Shown here one piece after another: positions 9,660 through 18,490 of a stretch of DNA of 64,000 nt. The DNA is taken from NCBI RefSeq assembly GCF_002113375.1, contig NZ_NEHO01000002.1:186001-250000 (forward strand). Reading direction: 5' to 3'. A model generated the notes under the pieces. The model saw only the letters and a list, made by a program, of their open reading frames with translations, had not been told where the DNA came from and did not search any database. Every line of letters starts with the position of its first letter. The first letter of the stretch is position 1. The DNA comes from Pseudomonas sp. R37(2017). Its GTDB lineage: Bacteria; Pseudomonadota; Gammaproteobacteria; Pseudomonadales; Pseudomonadaceae. The translations under genes were made by a program, and so were the position numbers.

Positions 9660-11108
9660 TCAGCTTTGCGCTGCGGTCACGCCTTGCGGCTCGGCTTGCA
9701 CCCGTACGGCGGCAGGCGGATTGGCCGGCCATGCCTGGGGATCCAGATCCAGATCCGGGAATTTGCTCGAATCGAATACTGGTGTGGTGATGCCCGCGGC
9801 ACGTTGATCATCGTAGTCACGCAGGATGCGCATGCCGACTTTGAACAGCAGGAACAGCGCGATCAGGTTGACGAACGCGAGCATGGTCATGGTGATGTCG
9901 GCGAAGGCAAATACGGTGCTGAGGTTTTCGATGGCGCCCCAGAAAATCAGCGCCAGCACCAGCGTGCGATAGCCCATCAGCACCTTGCGGTTTTCTCCGA
10001 TCAAAAAGCGCAGGTTGCTCTCGCCCAGGTAGTAGTTGTAGAGGATCGAGGTGAAAACGAACAACGCAAGGGCCACGGAGATGAACATCCGGCCCCAGTC
10101 ACCGACCACGGCGGCCAGAGAGTTCTGGGTCAGGGCAATGCCGTCGCCTTCGAAGCCCGGGGTGTAGAAACCGGAGAGCAGGATCAGCAGCGCGGTGCAG
10201 GTGCAGATCACGAAAGTGTCGAGAAACACGCTGAACGCCTGAACCACACCTTGTGCCACCGGGTGCTCGACCGACGCTACGGCCGCCACGTTCGGCGCAC
10301 TGCCCAGGCCTGCTTCGTTGGCGAACACGCCACGTTTCACGCCCATGACAATGGCGCTGCCGATCAGGCCACCGAAGGCCTGGTCCAGGCCGAAGGCGCT
10401 CTTGACGATGGTCATCAGCATGCCCGGCACGTGATCGAATTGCAGCACGATCACGTAGAGGGTCACGCCGATGTACACCAGGGTTTTGACCGGTACCAAC
10501 AGGTCGGCGACCTTGGCGATACGCTTGATCCCGCCGATGAACACCAGGCCGAGCAGTACGGCCAGGCCCAGGCCGGTGTACGTGGTGTCGAGGCCGAACG
10601 CGTTGTTCAGTGAGTGTGTCACGGCGTGGGCCTGCAGGCCATTGAAGGCGAAGCCGAAGGTCACCAGCAACAGGAACGCCATCAACATGCCCAGCCAGCG
10701 TTTTTGCAGGCCGTGCTGGATGTAATAGGACGGGCCGCCGCGGAAGGTGCCGTCGGAGTCGGTGCGTTTGTAGAGTTGGCCGAGGGAGCATTCGAAGAAG
10801 CTGCTGGACATGCCGACCAGTGCGGTCACCCACATCCAGAACACGGCACCGGGGCCGCCAAGCGTCACGGCAATGCCGACGCCGGCGATGTTGCCCGCAC
10901 CGACGCGGCCGGCGAGGCTGAGCATCAGGGCCTGGAACGAACTGAGTTGCCCGGCGCTGCTTTTGAGGCTGTCCCGGAACACCGCGAACATGTGGAAGAA
11001 ATGACGCAACTGAACGAAACGCGAGCGGATCGTGAAGTAGCTACCGAGCCCGACAATGAGCACGATCAGTACTTTCCCTGAGAGGAAGTCGTTAATGACT
11101 TCGAGCAT
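9660..11108 (-). CDS. AGCS-family sodium:amino-acid (alanine/glycine) symporter
   Basis: 482 residues with about ten hydrophobic segments. The family signature is clear: LSLAGRVGAGNIAGVGIAV near residue 65, then GGPGAVFWMWVTALVGM, FRGGPSYYIQHGL, and KRGVFANEAGLGSAPN. Proteins of this family import alanine or glycine with sodium. Here it sits between asparaginase and aspartase genes, so asparagine or aspartate is a possible substrate; the sequence does not settle this. GAGGAATAATCC precedes the ATG at 11108. Confidence 0.9.
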   Translation of the reverse strand: MLEVINDFLSGKVLIVLIVGLGSYFTIRSRFVQLRHFFHMFAVFRDSLKSSAGQLSSFQALMLSLAGRVGAGNIAGVGIAVTLGGPGAVFWMWVTALVGMSSSFFECSLGQLYKRTDSDGTFRGGPSYYIQHGLQKRWLGMLMAFLLLVTFGFAFNGLQAHAVTHSLNNAFGLDTTYTGLGLAVLLGLVFIGGIKRIAKVADLLVPVKTLVYIGVTLYVIVLQFDHVPGMLMTIVKSAFGLDQAFGGLIGSAIVMGVKRGVFANEAGLGSAPNVAAVASVEHPVAQGVVQAFSVFLDTFVICTCTALLILLSGFYTPGFEGDGIALTQNSLAAVVGDWGRMFISVALALFVFTSILYNYYLGESNLRFLIGENRKVLMGYRTLVLALIFWGAIENLSTVFAFADITMTMLAFVNLIALFLLFKVGMRILRDYDDQRAAGITTPVFDSSKFPDLDLDPQAWPANPPAAVRVQAEPQGVTAAQS

Positions 11109-11580
11109 GGATTATTCCTCGCTGTTTTTTATGTAGGCAAATGCTGGCCGGGCAGACACATCGAGTTACACCCCTTGGCGCGCGGCACCATGGGCGGTAC
11201 GAAGTTCGTCCCGGTTTCATATCGCGGGTTTGTTATTAGTTCGGGTTTCGCATGGGTTGTGGCCTCGCTACCGACGACCTCCCATGCGAAGAGGGGCGGC
11301 ACTATACCGATGACAGTGCCGTCCGTCTGCACGGTTGTGGTGCGTTCGATGAAGCGAGCCTTTGAAACACCCGACACTAATGGCGTCGGGCTTATGTGGA
11401 GATTGCTTTTCTGTGGGATCGCCGCATCGCCGCTCCCACATTGGTCAGTCCCCAGGCATACGTTTTTCGCTGGCAAACAGTTAAAAAAAAGGGCCTGGGG
11501 ACTAAATCCCCAAGCCCTCAAAAGGTGAGAGGTGTCTAGTCCCTCGACCTGGTGAGCGGTGCTACAAGTAACGCGTCGGG
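11109..11580. other. Intergenic region between aspartase and the symporter gene
   Basis: 472 bases with no convincing gene; open frames here on both strands show no recognisable protein. It holds the aspartase terminator near 11480-11520, a degenerate REP hairpin at 11411-11440, and a 10-bp inverted repeat TTCGCATGGG / CCCATGCGAA at 11247-11256 and 11281-11290, in what would be the symporter 5' untranslated region. No glycine-riboswitch core was found. Confidence 0.5.
11483..11516 (-). terminator. Rho-independent terminator of aspartase
   Basis: On the minus strand GGGCTTGGGGA, a short loop, TCCCCAGGCCC and a run of at least eight T. It lies about 65 bases after the aspartase stop codon and separates it from the symporter transcript. 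Confidence 0.85.
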
Positions 11581-13005
11581 TTATGCCTTCAGAGGCACCA
11601 GGCGCGGAGCAATCATGTTTTCCGGGCGCAGGATGTCGGCGAGCATGGCTTCGTCGAGCAGACCTTCTTCGCGCACCAGTTCCAGCACGCCACGGCCGCT
11701 TTCCAGAGCGATACGGGCGATGCGGGTGGCGTTTTTGTAGCCGATGTACGGGTTCAGCGCGGTGACCAGGCCGATCGAGTGCTCGACCAGTTCACGGCAG
11801 CGTGCTTCGTTGGCGGTGATGCCGACGATGCAGTGTTCGCGCAGCATGTCCATGGCGCGTTGCAGCAGACGGATCGAGTCGAGGATCTTGAAGGCGATCA
11901 GCGGCTCCATCACGTTCAGTTGCAGCTGGCCGCCTTCGGCCGCCATGGTCAGGGCCAGATCGTTACCGATGACCTGGAATGCAACCTGGTTCACGGCTTC
12001 CGGGATCACCGGGTTGACCTTGCCTGGCATGATCGAGCTGCCTGGCTGACGCGCTGGCAGGTTGATCTCGTTGATGCCGGTGCGCGGGCCGCTGGACAGC
12101 AGGCGCAGGTCGTTGCAGATCTTCGACAGTTTGACCGCGGTACGCTTGAGCATGCCGGAGAACAGTACGAAGGCGCCCATGTCGGAGGTCGCTTCGATCA
12201 GGTCGGCTGCGGGTACCACCGGTTGGCCGCTGATCACGGCCAGACGCTGTACGGCCAGGGCCTGGTAGCGCGGGTCGGCGTTGATGCCGGTACCGATCGC
12301 GGTGCCGCCCAGGTTCACTTCGGTCAATACTTCCGGGGCCAGGGTCTTCAGGCGGGCCAGGTCTTCGCCCATGGTGGTGGCGAAGGCACGGAACTCTTGA
12401 CCCAGGGTCATCGGTACGGCGTCTTGCAGTTGGGTCCGACCCATCTTCAGGACGTGGTTGAATTCTTCACCCTTTGCCGCGAATGCCTGAATCAGGCTGT
12501 CGAGGCTGGCGAGCAAGGCGTCGTGACCGAGCAACAGGCCCAGACGGATCGCCGTCGGGTAGGCGTCGTTGGTCGACTGCGCCATGTTCACGTCGTCGTT
12601 CGGGTGCAGGTACTGGTATTCGCCTTTCTGGTGACCCATGGCCTCCAGTGCAATGTTGGCGATGACTTCGTTGGCATTCATGTTGGTCGAAGTGCCAGCG
12701 CCGCCTTGAATCATGTCCACCACGAACTCTTCGTGGAAGTCGCCGCGGATCAAGCGTGCACAGGCTTCGCTGATGGCCGCGTGCTTGGCTTCGCTCAGGT
12801 GACCCAACTCACGGTTGGCGTCAGCAGCGGCCTGTTTGACCATGGCCAGGCCGACGACCAGTTTCGGGTAGTGCGAAATCGGAACGCCCGAAAGGCGGAA
12901 GTTATTCACCGCTCGCAGGGTCTGGATACCGTAATACGCTTGAGCGGGTACTTCGAGGGCGCCAAGCAGGTCAGTTTCTGTACGGAATGATGCAGCGGAG
13001 GACAT
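11581..13005 (-). CDS. aspA: Aspartate ammonia-lyase (aspartase)
   Basis: 474 residues. Converts L-aspartate to fumarate and ammonia. The fumarase/aspartase signature GSSIMPGKVNP is present near residue 318, with the conserved TGINADPRY, GRTQLQDAVP and GAGTSTNMNANEV segments; the latter with GTAIGTGI is typical of aspartases and class II fumarases. Aspartase rather than fumarase is favoured by the overall sequence and the asparaginase neighbour. The start at 13005 (MSSAASFRTE) has GAGA 12 bases upstream; an ATG four codons earlier at 13017 has no spaced ribosome-binding site. The divergent LysR gene begins 180 bases away. Confidence 0.92.
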   Translation of the reverse strand: MSSAASFRTETDLLGALEVPAQAYYGIQTLRAVNNFRLSGVPISHYPKLVVGLAMVKQAAADANRELGHLSEAKHAAISEACARLIRGDFHEEFVVDMIQGGAGTSTNMNANEVIANIALEAMGHQKGEYQYLHPNDDVNMAQSTNDAYPTAIRLGLLLGHDALLASLDSLIQAFAAKGEEFNHVLKMGRTQLQDAVPMTLGQEFRAFATTMGEDLARLKTLAPEVLTEVNLGGTAIGTGINADPRYQALAVQRLAVISGQPVVPAADLIEATSDMGAFVLFSGMLKRTAVKLSKICNDLRLLSSGPRTGINEINLPARQPGSSIMPGKVNPVIPEAVNQVAFQVIGNDLALTMAAEGGQLQLNVMEPLIAFKILDSIRLLQRAMDMLREHCIVGITANEARCRELVEHSIGLVTALNPYIGYKNATRIARIALESGRGVLELVREEGLLDEAMLADILRPENMIAPRLVPLKA

Positions 13006-13185
13006 GATAGAAATCATCTCAATATGGACCCGGTCTGTGCCGGAACGTTGTGAATGCTAGGCTTGTGCAGGATTTTGGGCCAATGCTGTTAAACACTAGG
13101 CTATGCACATTCGGCATAATGCCCGTGTGACGCCGGCTTGGCGGCAAACGTGTGACCTAAATTGGTGCGTCTCCGGGAGGACGTG

Positions 13186-14103
13186 ATGAATCTGGAAAGC
13201 AAATGGCTGGAGGACTTCAGTGCCCTGGCCGCCACCCGCAGCTTCTCCCAGGCAGCGGAACGACGTTTTGTGACGCAGCCGGCGTTCAGCCGGCGAATCC
13301 GCAGCCTGGAGGCGGCACTGGGGCTGACGCTGGTCAACCGCTCGCGCACGCCGATCGAACTGACGGCGGCGGGACAATTGTTTCTGGTCACCGCACGCAC
13401 CGTGGTCGAGCAGCTCGGCGAAGTGTTGCGCCATCTGCATCATCTGGAAGGCGGGCAGGGCGAAGTGATGCAGGTCGCTGCCGCGCACTCCCTGGCGCTG
13501 GGTTTCTTTCCGCGGTGGATCGCGCAGTTGCGCAACGAAGGCTTGAACATCGCCACCCGTCTGGTGGCGACCAACGTCGGTGACGCGGTGCATGCGCTGC
13601 GTGAAGGCGGCTGCGATCTGATGCTCGCGTTCTACGATCCGGATGCCGCGATGCAGATGGACCCGGAAATTTTTCCTTCGCTGCACCTGGGGCACACCGA
13701 GATGCTGCCGGTGTGTGCCGCCGATGCCGAGGGCAAACCGTTGTTCGACCTGGAAGGCGAAGGCAGCGTGCCCTTGCTGGCCTACAGCGCGGGAGCCTTT
13801 CTCGGTCGGTCGGTGAACATGCTGTTGCGCCAACGGGCGCTGCGCTTCACCACGATCTACGAAACCGCCATGGCCGACAGCCTGAAAAGCATGGCCCTGG
13901 AAGGGCTGGGCATCGCCTGGGTGCCGCAACTGAGCGTGCGTGCCGAATTGGCGCGCGGCGAGTTGGTGGTCTGTGGTGGGCCGCAATGGCATGTGCCGCT
14001 GGAGATTCGCCTGTATCGCTGCGCTCTGGTACGCAAAGCGAATGTGCGGCTGTTGTGGCGCAAATTGGAAGGAGGGGCGGCACAGGGCGCAGCCGGTTCC
14101 TGA
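13186..14103 (+). CDS. LysR-family regulator, HypT-like
   Basis: 305 residues. The N-terminal winged helix-turn-helix is plain: LEDFSALAATRSFSQAAERRF, VTQPAFSRRIRSLEAALGLTLVNR. The co-inducer domain follows (QVAAAHSLALGFFPRWIAQL). Several segments (ESKWLEDF, AAAHSLALG, LGRSVNMLLRQ, GIAWVP) resemble the E. coli hypochlorite-responsive regulator HypT/YjiE as I remember it. Transcribed away from aspA, so control of the aspartase-symporter-asparaginase genes is the likely job, by the usual LysR divergent arrangement. Start at 13186 has GGGAGGACGTG immediately upstream; the frame is open to 13162 but lacks such a site. Confidence 0.88.
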   Translation: MNLESKWLEDFSALAATRSFSQAAERRFVTQPAFSRRIRSLEAALGLTLVNRSRTPIELTAAGQLFLVTARTVVEQLGEVLRHLHHLEGGQGEVMQVAAAHSLALGFFPRWIAQLRNEGLNIATRLVATNVGDAVHALREGGCDLMLAFYDPDAAMQMDPEIFPSLHLGHTEMLPVCAADAEGKPLFDLEGEGSVPLLAYSAGAFLGRSVNMLLRQRALRFTTIYETAMADSLKSMALEGLGIAWVPQLSVRAELARGELVVCGGPQWHVPLEIRLYRCALVRKANVRLLWRKLEGGAAQGAAGS

Positions 14104-14235
14104 GACCAATGGAAAACCCTGTGGGAGCTGGCTCTCGGGCGGTGCCTGCACGCTGACCTTGAGGTCAATAAAACCGGTGCTTTGCGCCGTATGACAGATG
14201 GTCGTCACAGGGGCTGTTTATCCTCTTCTTTGAGG

Positions 14236-14241
14236 TATACT
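14236..14241 (+). promoter_or_regulatory. Candidate -10 box of the purEK promoter
   Basis: TATACT lies 116 bases before the purE start and just upstream of two hairpins. The -35 region at the right spacing is poor, so the call is tentative. Confidence 0.35.
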
Positions 14242-14246
14242 GCGCG

Positions 14247-14318
14247 GCCTTCGGCCGGTTACGACCGGCCATAATTCGTACAATCAAGCCACGCATCCTG
14301 CGTGGCTTGTTGTTTTTT
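14247..14318 (+). promoter_or_regulatory. Structured purE leader: hairpin followed by an intrinsic terminator
   Basis: A first hairpin, GGCCGGT / ACCGGCC with loop TACG near 14253-14270, is followed by AAGCCACGCA TCC TGCGTGGCTT near 14286-14308 and then TTGTTTTTT. The second is a textbook intrinsic terminator placed 40 bases before the purE start codon region. It may attenuate purEK, end a short RNA, or stop transcripts from the LysR gene. Confidence 0.6.
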
Positions 14319-14356
14319 GATGCGCCTGCGGGCGCCCAGAGAGAAGAGGCACGACG

Positions 14357-14848
14357 ATGAGTGCATTGGTTGGCGTGATCATGGGCTCCAAGTCCGATTG
14401 GTCCACCCTTAGCCACACCGCCGATATGCTGGAAAAGCTCGGCATCCCTTACGAGGTGAAGGTGGTTTCTGCCCACCGCACCCCGGACCTGCTGTTCCAG
14501 TATGCTGAAGAAGCGGAGGCGCGTGGCATCGAGGTGATCATCGCCGGTGCCGGCGGCGCAGCCCACTTGCCTGGCATGTGTGCGGCCAAGACCCACCTGC
14601 CGGTGCTGGGCGTACCGGTTCAGTCGGCAATGCTGTCGGGCGTTGATTCGCTGCTCTCCATTGTGCAGATGCCAGCAGGCATTCCGGTTGCCACGCTGGC
14701 CATCGGCAAGGCCGGCGCGATCAACGCAGCGCTGCTGTCGGCAAGTATCCTTGGCGCCAAGCACCCACAATTCCACGCGGTGCTGAAAACCTTCCGTGCC
14801 GAGCAGACAGACAGCGTCCTGGACAATCCAGACCCACGCATCGCCTGA
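14357..14848 (+). CDS. purE: N5-carboxyaminoimidazole ribonucleotide mutase
   Basis: 163 residues, the normal length of class I PurE. It moves the carboxyl of N5-CAIR to give CAIR in purine synthesis. The N-terminal phosphate-binding segment [10 protein letters not shown], the motif VSAHRTPD, and [12 protein letters not shown] are all present and complete. AGAGAAGAGGCACGACG precedes the ATG. purK starts 11 bases after its stop codon, the usual operon order for this two-step route. Confidence 0.96.
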   Translation: MSALVGVIMGSKSDWSTLSHTADMLEKLGIPYEVKVVSAHRTPDLLFQYAEEAEARGIEVIIAGAGGAAHLPGMCAAKTHLPVLGVPVQSAMLSGVDSLLSIVQMPAGIPVATLAIGKAGAINAALLSASILGAKHPQFHAVLKTFRAEQTDSVLDNPDPRIA

Positions 14849-14859
14849 GGTTGTTGACG

Positions 14860-15942
14860 ATGAAGATCGGTGTAATCGGTGGCGGCCAACTGGGTCGCAT
14901 GTTGGCGCTGGCGGGCACTCCGCTGGGCATGAACTTCGCTTTCCTGGACCCTGCACCGGATGCTTGCGCAGCCGCGTTGGGCGAACACCTGCGAGCCGAT
15001 TACGGCGATCAGGATCACCTGCGTCAACTGGCCGATGAAGTCGATCTGGTGACCTTCGAGTTCGAAAGCGTTCCGGCGGAAACCGTCGCGTTCCTGTCGC
15101 AATTCGTTCCGGTCTACCCGAGCGCCGAAGCGCTGCGCATCGCCCGCGATCGCTGGTTCGAGAAGAGCATGTTCAAGGACCTGGGGATTCCTACGCCGGC
15201 ATTCGCCGATATCCAGTCCCAGGCCGACCTGGATGCCGCCGTGGCTTCCATTGGCCTGCCGGCTGTGCTCAAGACCCGTACCCTGGGCTACGACGGCAAG
15301 GGCCAGAAAGTCCTGCGCACCCCTGACGACGTGGTCGGCACCTTCGCCGAGCTGGGCAGCGTGGCCTGCCTGCTGGAAGGCTTCGTGCCGTTCACCGGTG
15401 AAGTCTCGCTGATTGCCGTACGTGCACGCGACGGTGAAACCCGCTTCTACCCGCTGGTGCACAACACCCACGACAGCGGCATCCTCAAATTGTCTGTGGC
15501 AAGCACCGATCACCCGTTGCAAGCTCTGGCAGAGGACTACTCCAGCCGTGTGCTCAAGCAGCTGGATTACGTCGGCGTGATGGCGTTCGAGTTCTTTGAA
15601 GTCGACGGTGGCCTCAAGGCCAACGAAATTGCCCCGCGTGTGCATAACTCGGGACACTGGACCACCGAAGGCGCCGAGTGCAGCCAGTTCGAAAACCACC
15701 TGCGGGCGGTTGCCGGTCTGCCGTTGGGTTCGACGGCCAAGGTCGGCGAAAGCGCGATGCTCAATTTCATCGGTAAAGTGCCGGACGCCGAAAAGGTCCT
15801 GAACATCGCCGATTGCCACCTGCATCACTATGGCAAGGCGTTCAAGGTCGGCCGCAAGGTCGGTCATGCCAACCTTCGTTGTGCGGACCGCGAGACCCTG
15901 GCGGCCCAGATTCTCAAGGTTGAAGCACTGATCGCCGAATAG
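14860..15942 (+). CDS. purK: N5-carboxyaminoimidazole ribonucleotide synthase
   Basis: 360 residues. Uses ATP and bicarbonate to carboxylate AIR to N5-CAIR, the substrate of PurE. It is an ATP-grasp protein: the N-terminal Rossmann-like strand MKIGVIGGGQLGRML, the central GLPAVLKTRTLGYDGKGQ loop, and the metal-binding region FEVDGGLKANEIAPRVHNSGH. The ATG at 14860 is used; the TTG three codons earlier would add three residues and has no advantage. GAGG lies about 10 bases upstream, overlapping the purE stop region. Confidence 0.96.
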   Translation: MKIGVIGGGQLGRMLALAGTPLGMNFAFLDPAPDACAAALGEHLRADYGDQDHLRQLADEVDLVTFEFESVPAETVAFLSQFVPVYPSAEALRIARDRWFEKSMFKDLGIPTPAFADIQSQADLDAAVASIGLPAVLKTRTLGYDGKGQKVLRTPDDVVGTFAELGSVACLLEGFVPFTGEVSLIAVRARDGETRFYPLVHNTHDSGILKLSVASTDHPLQALAEDYSSRVLKQLDYVGVMAFEFFEVDGGLKANEIAPRVHNSGHWTTEGAECSQFENHLRAVAGLPLGSTAKVGESAMLNFIGKVPDAEKVLNIADCHLHHYGKAFKVGRKVGHANLRCADRETLAAQILKVEALIAE

Positions 15943-16048
15943 TTTTATCTGGCAGCGGCGGAACCTTCGGGTTGCGCCGTTCTCTCATGGCAGGTTGCGA
16001 AAGTCTGACTAGGCTTTCAAATAGCTACTTCATTGAGAGGAGAATGCC

Positions 16049-16294
16049 ATGGGAATTATCGGAACCATCTTTATCGGCTTGATCGTCGGCCTGCTGGCGC
16101 GGTTCCTGAAACCGGGCGATGACAGCATGGGCTGGATCATGACGATCCTGCTTGGTATCGGCGGTTCGATGGCAGCTACCTATGGCGGTCAGGCACTGGG
16201 TATCTATCAGGCCGGTCAAGGTGCGGGCTTCATCGGCGCGCTGGTGGGCGCGATTGTATTGCTGGTGATCTACGGACTGATCAAAAAGAACTGA
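16049..16294 (+). CDS. GlsB/YeaQ/YmgE-family small membrane protein
   Basis: 81 residues, almost all in three hydrophobic, glycine-rich segments: GIIGTIFIGLIVGLLARFL, MGWIMTILLGIGGSMAATYG and GFIGALVGAIVLLVIYGLI. This matches the transglycosylase-associated protein family, stress-induced inner-membrane proteins with no proven activity. GAGAGGAGAATGCC before the ATG gives a strong ribosome-binding site. It follows purK by 106 bases and probably has its own promoter. Confidence 0.88.
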   Translation: MGIIGTIFIGLIVGLLARFLKPGDDSMGWIMTILLGIGGSMAATYGGQALGIYQAGQGAGFIGALVGAIVLLVIYGLIKKN

Positions 16295-16304
16295 TCCAGA
16301 CGAC

Positions 16305-16336
16305 AAAGCCCTCTGCGCCAAAGCGGCGAGAGGGCT
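16305..16336 (+). terminator. Terminator hairpin after the GlsB-like gene
   Basis: AGCCCTCT, a loop of about 14 bases that can partly pair further, and AGAGGGCT. It begins shortly after the stop codon at 16294. The T tract is weak. Confidence 0.6.
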
Positions 16337-16380
16337 AGAATGCTCGGCGTTTTCTGTACTTCCCTTTACCGAGCACCTTC

Positions 16381-16917
16381 ATGCGCCGTCTTCTGTTGAC
16401 TCTTGTTTTACTGGGTTCGGGCATTGCCCATGCCGGCGAGCTGCCGGAAACCGACTGGCTCGAATTGATGCCCAAGTCGGACCAGAAGGCCCTCGAGGCC
16501 ATGCCTGAAATCGACCACAACTCCCCTGAAGCCAATGGCACTTTCACCGACAAGGGTGGGATGAAGCAGGCCAAGGGCTTGCCGGCGGTGATGTACTCGA
16601 CCAAGACCGTTGCGTCGATGAACGACAGGAATATTCGCATTGGCGGTTACCCGGTTCCGCTGGAGTCCGACGCCAAGGGCCGCAGTACCTTGTTCTTCCT
16701 GGTGCCTTACCCGGGCGCCTGCATCCACGTGCCGCCCCCGCCGCCCAACCAACTGGTGCTGGTGCGCTATCCGCAAGGTTTGAAGCTGAACGATATCTAC
16801 ACGCCGCTGTGGGTTACCGGCACGCTGAAAATCGAAAAGGTCAGCAACGACCTGGCCGATGCGGCGTATGCGCTGGATGCGCAGAAGGTGCGGGTGGTGA
16901 AGGAATCGGATCTGTAA
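16381..16917 (+). CDS. DUF3299 exported protein
   Basis: 178 residues. A signal peptide of about 18 residues (MRRLLLTLVLLGSGIAHAG) directs export. The body has the family pattern of DUF3299: GGYPVPLESD, then FFLVPYPGACIHVPPPPPNQLV. The cysteine-histidine segment GACIHVPPPP is the conserved core and may bind a ligand or metal. Function is unknown. It stands alone after a terminator and before a REP-like hairpin. Confidence 0.8.
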   Translation: MRRLLLTLVLLGSGIAHAGELPETDWLELMPKSDQKALEAMPEIDHNSPEANGTFTDKGGMKQAKGLPAVMYSTKTVASMNDRNIRIGGYPVPLESDAKGRSTLFFLVPYPGACIHVPPPPPNQLVLVRYPQGLKLNDIYTPLWVTGTLKIEKVSNDLADAAYALDAQKVRVVKESDL

Positions 16918-16942
16918 CTCGCCACTCAAGCCAGGCATAAAC

Positions 16943-16979
16943 CCAATGTGGGAGCTGCGATGCGGCGGTCCCACATTGG
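16943..16979. repeat. REP-like hairpin
   Basis: CCAATGTGGGAGCTG ... CGGTCCCACATTGG forms a single imperfect hairpin between convergent genes and may act as a terminator for both. Confidence 0.7.
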
Positions 16980-16989
16980 TTTTGCAGTG

Positions 16990-17889
16990 TTAAAGGGATT
17001 TGCTACCGACGCTCACGCCCAGCGTATGGCTGGCACCCGGTGCCAGGTTCACCACATCACCCATCACGTTCGCCGTCTCGATGCACAGCATGCGCTGCCA
17101 GCCGTCGTCGGCCATGTCGCTGAGGGCAGCGGCGCGGTCGATCCACGGGTTCCAGATCACTGCCGTACGCGATCCATTGCTGGTCAGTACAATGCGCCGT
17201 TCCCAGGCCGGATCGACGATGCTCAGCTGTGGCGGGACATCAAGGTAGATGCGATCGGTCTCGCCGGTAAAACGCAGGTCACCGGTCTGGGCGACGGTTT
17301 TCCAGTTGTCCAGGGTCTCGATGTAGTTGAGGCCGTCCACGCCTTCGACGTGGACGTCGCACACATCGCTGACAGCAAAGTAACTGTGCAGTGCCTGGCT
17401 GATGCTGACGGCATCGGCACCCTGGTTGTGGCTGGTCAGGTGGATGTGCAATTGCTCGTCGAGGCGAATGCTCAGCTTCAAATCCACCTGGTGCGGCCAA
17501 CCGGGAAAGCCGCCTTCGGGACAGGGCAGGAGGAATTCAACCTTCAGGCCTTCGCCTTCGGCTTCGATGCCGCCCAGCTCCCAATCCATCGTTCGCACAA
17601 AGCCGTGCGCCGACGGCGCTTCCTTGCTGGCGCGCATCGCCTGAACGCTTTGCGGATTGCGGTCAAATATGCCGAACCACGGCCAGCACACCGGCACGCC
17701 GGCACGGATGCTCTTGCCGGTCTTGAAGACGGCCTCGTCGTTGAGCCAGATCAGCGGCGGCTGGCCTGCCAATTGATAGCTGAGGATATGCGCGCCTTGC
17801 TGGGCCACCAGTAATTCGGCCTGACCGTGGCGGATGCGCCAGCAGTTCAGTTCATCCAGTTTTACGGCTTCAACATTGGGGGTGCTCAT
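16990..17889 (-). CDS. D-hexose-6-phosphate mutarotase (YeaD-like aldose epimerase)
   Basis: 299 residues. Interconverts anomers of hexose 6-phosphates. The galactose-mutarotase-like fold is shown by SIRAGVPVCWPWFGI, SAHGFVRTMDWEL, the central LHSYFAVSDV (catalytic histidine region) and the C-terminal VIWNPWIDRAAALSDMADDGW and MLCIETAN (catalytic glutamate). All these are typical of YeaD-type enzymes. It stands apart from its neighbours in function. Confidence 0.88.
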   Translation of the reverse strand: MSTPNVEAVKLDELNCWRIRHGQAELLVAQQGAHILSYQLAGQPPLIWLNDEAVFKTGKSIRAGVPVCWPWFGIFDRNPQSVQAMRASKEAPSAHGFVRTMDWELGGIEAEGEGLKVEFLLPCPEGGFPGWPHQVDLKLSIRLDEQLHIHLTSHNQGADAVSISQALHSYFAVSDVCDVHVEGVDGLNYIETLDNWKTVAQTGDLRFTGETDRIYLDVPPQLSIVDPAWERRIVLTSNGSRTAVIWNPWIDRAAALSDMADDGWQRMLCIETANVMGDVVNLAPGASHTLGVSVGSKSL

Positions 17890-17957
17890 GGGACAGCTCT
17901 CGATCAGTAACGTGGACGACTATCGACCGCAAAACGGCTATCAGGTTTACAAGTTCT

Positions 17958-18362
17958 TTATCGAGCCCTGGGCGGAACCGAGCGCGTGCGGCCGCTGCCG
18001 TCGATGGCAACGAACACAAAGACCGCTTCGGTTACTTTACGCCATTCGCTGGACAGTGGATCGTCGCTCCAGACCTCGACCATCATCTTGATCGAGCTGC
18101 GGCCAATTTCCAGGGCCTGGGTATAAAAGGAAAGCTGAGCGCCGACCGCCACTGGAACCAGAAATGCCATGCGGTCGATCGCAACGGTGGCAACGCGCCC
18201 GCCGGCGACCTTGCTGGCCATCGCGGTGCCTGCCAAGTCCATCTGCGCTACCAGCCAGCCGCCGAAAATATCGCCGAAGCCGTTGGTTTCGCGAGGGAGC
18301 GCGGTGATTTGCAGGGCCAGGTCGCCTTGCGGGATCGGATCTTCTTGTTCGAGCTCTATCAT
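17958..18362 (-). CDS. Acyl-CoA thioesterase (YciA-like hotdog protein)
   Basis: 134 residues from the chosen ATG at 18362. A single hotdog domain with the conserved segment NGFGDIFGGWLVAQMDLAG, which carries the aspartate used for hydrolysis, and VATVAIDRMAFLVPVAVGA. It should cleave acyl-CoA thioesters in the cytoplasm. The start is uncertain: the frame is open to 18446, adding 28 residues with a poor family match, while AGAGG lies 15 bases before 18362. Confidence 0.82.
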   Translation of the reverse strand: MIELEQEDPIPQGDLALQITALPRETNGFGDIFGGWLVAQMDLAGTAMASKVAGGRVATVAIDRMAFLVPVAVGAQLSFYTQALEIGRSSIKMMVEVWSDDPLSSEWRKVTEAVFVFVAIDGSGRTRSVPPRAR

Positions 18363-18490
18363 GCCGGGGGTGCCTCTGACCCGTGACTCTTCGTTGGTAT
18401 TGCTGGTGGTAGCCGTCTTCGGGAAAAACGATTCAGCACCGAACATACTACGTTCGTCACGTTTTCCATCAGGCGCCTAAAGGGAAACTC

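Noticed and set aside
8535..10613. 692-residue open frame on the plus strand
   Set aside because: Antisense to asparaginase and the symporter; low-complexity H/Q/R composition and no family features.
11109..11400. Glycine riboswitch upstream of the AGCS gene
   Set aside because: The family often has one, but I found no matching core on the minus strand.
11129..11528. Open frames on both strands in the aspartase-symporter gap
   Set aside because: They cover a terminator and a REP remnant and have no protein-like features.
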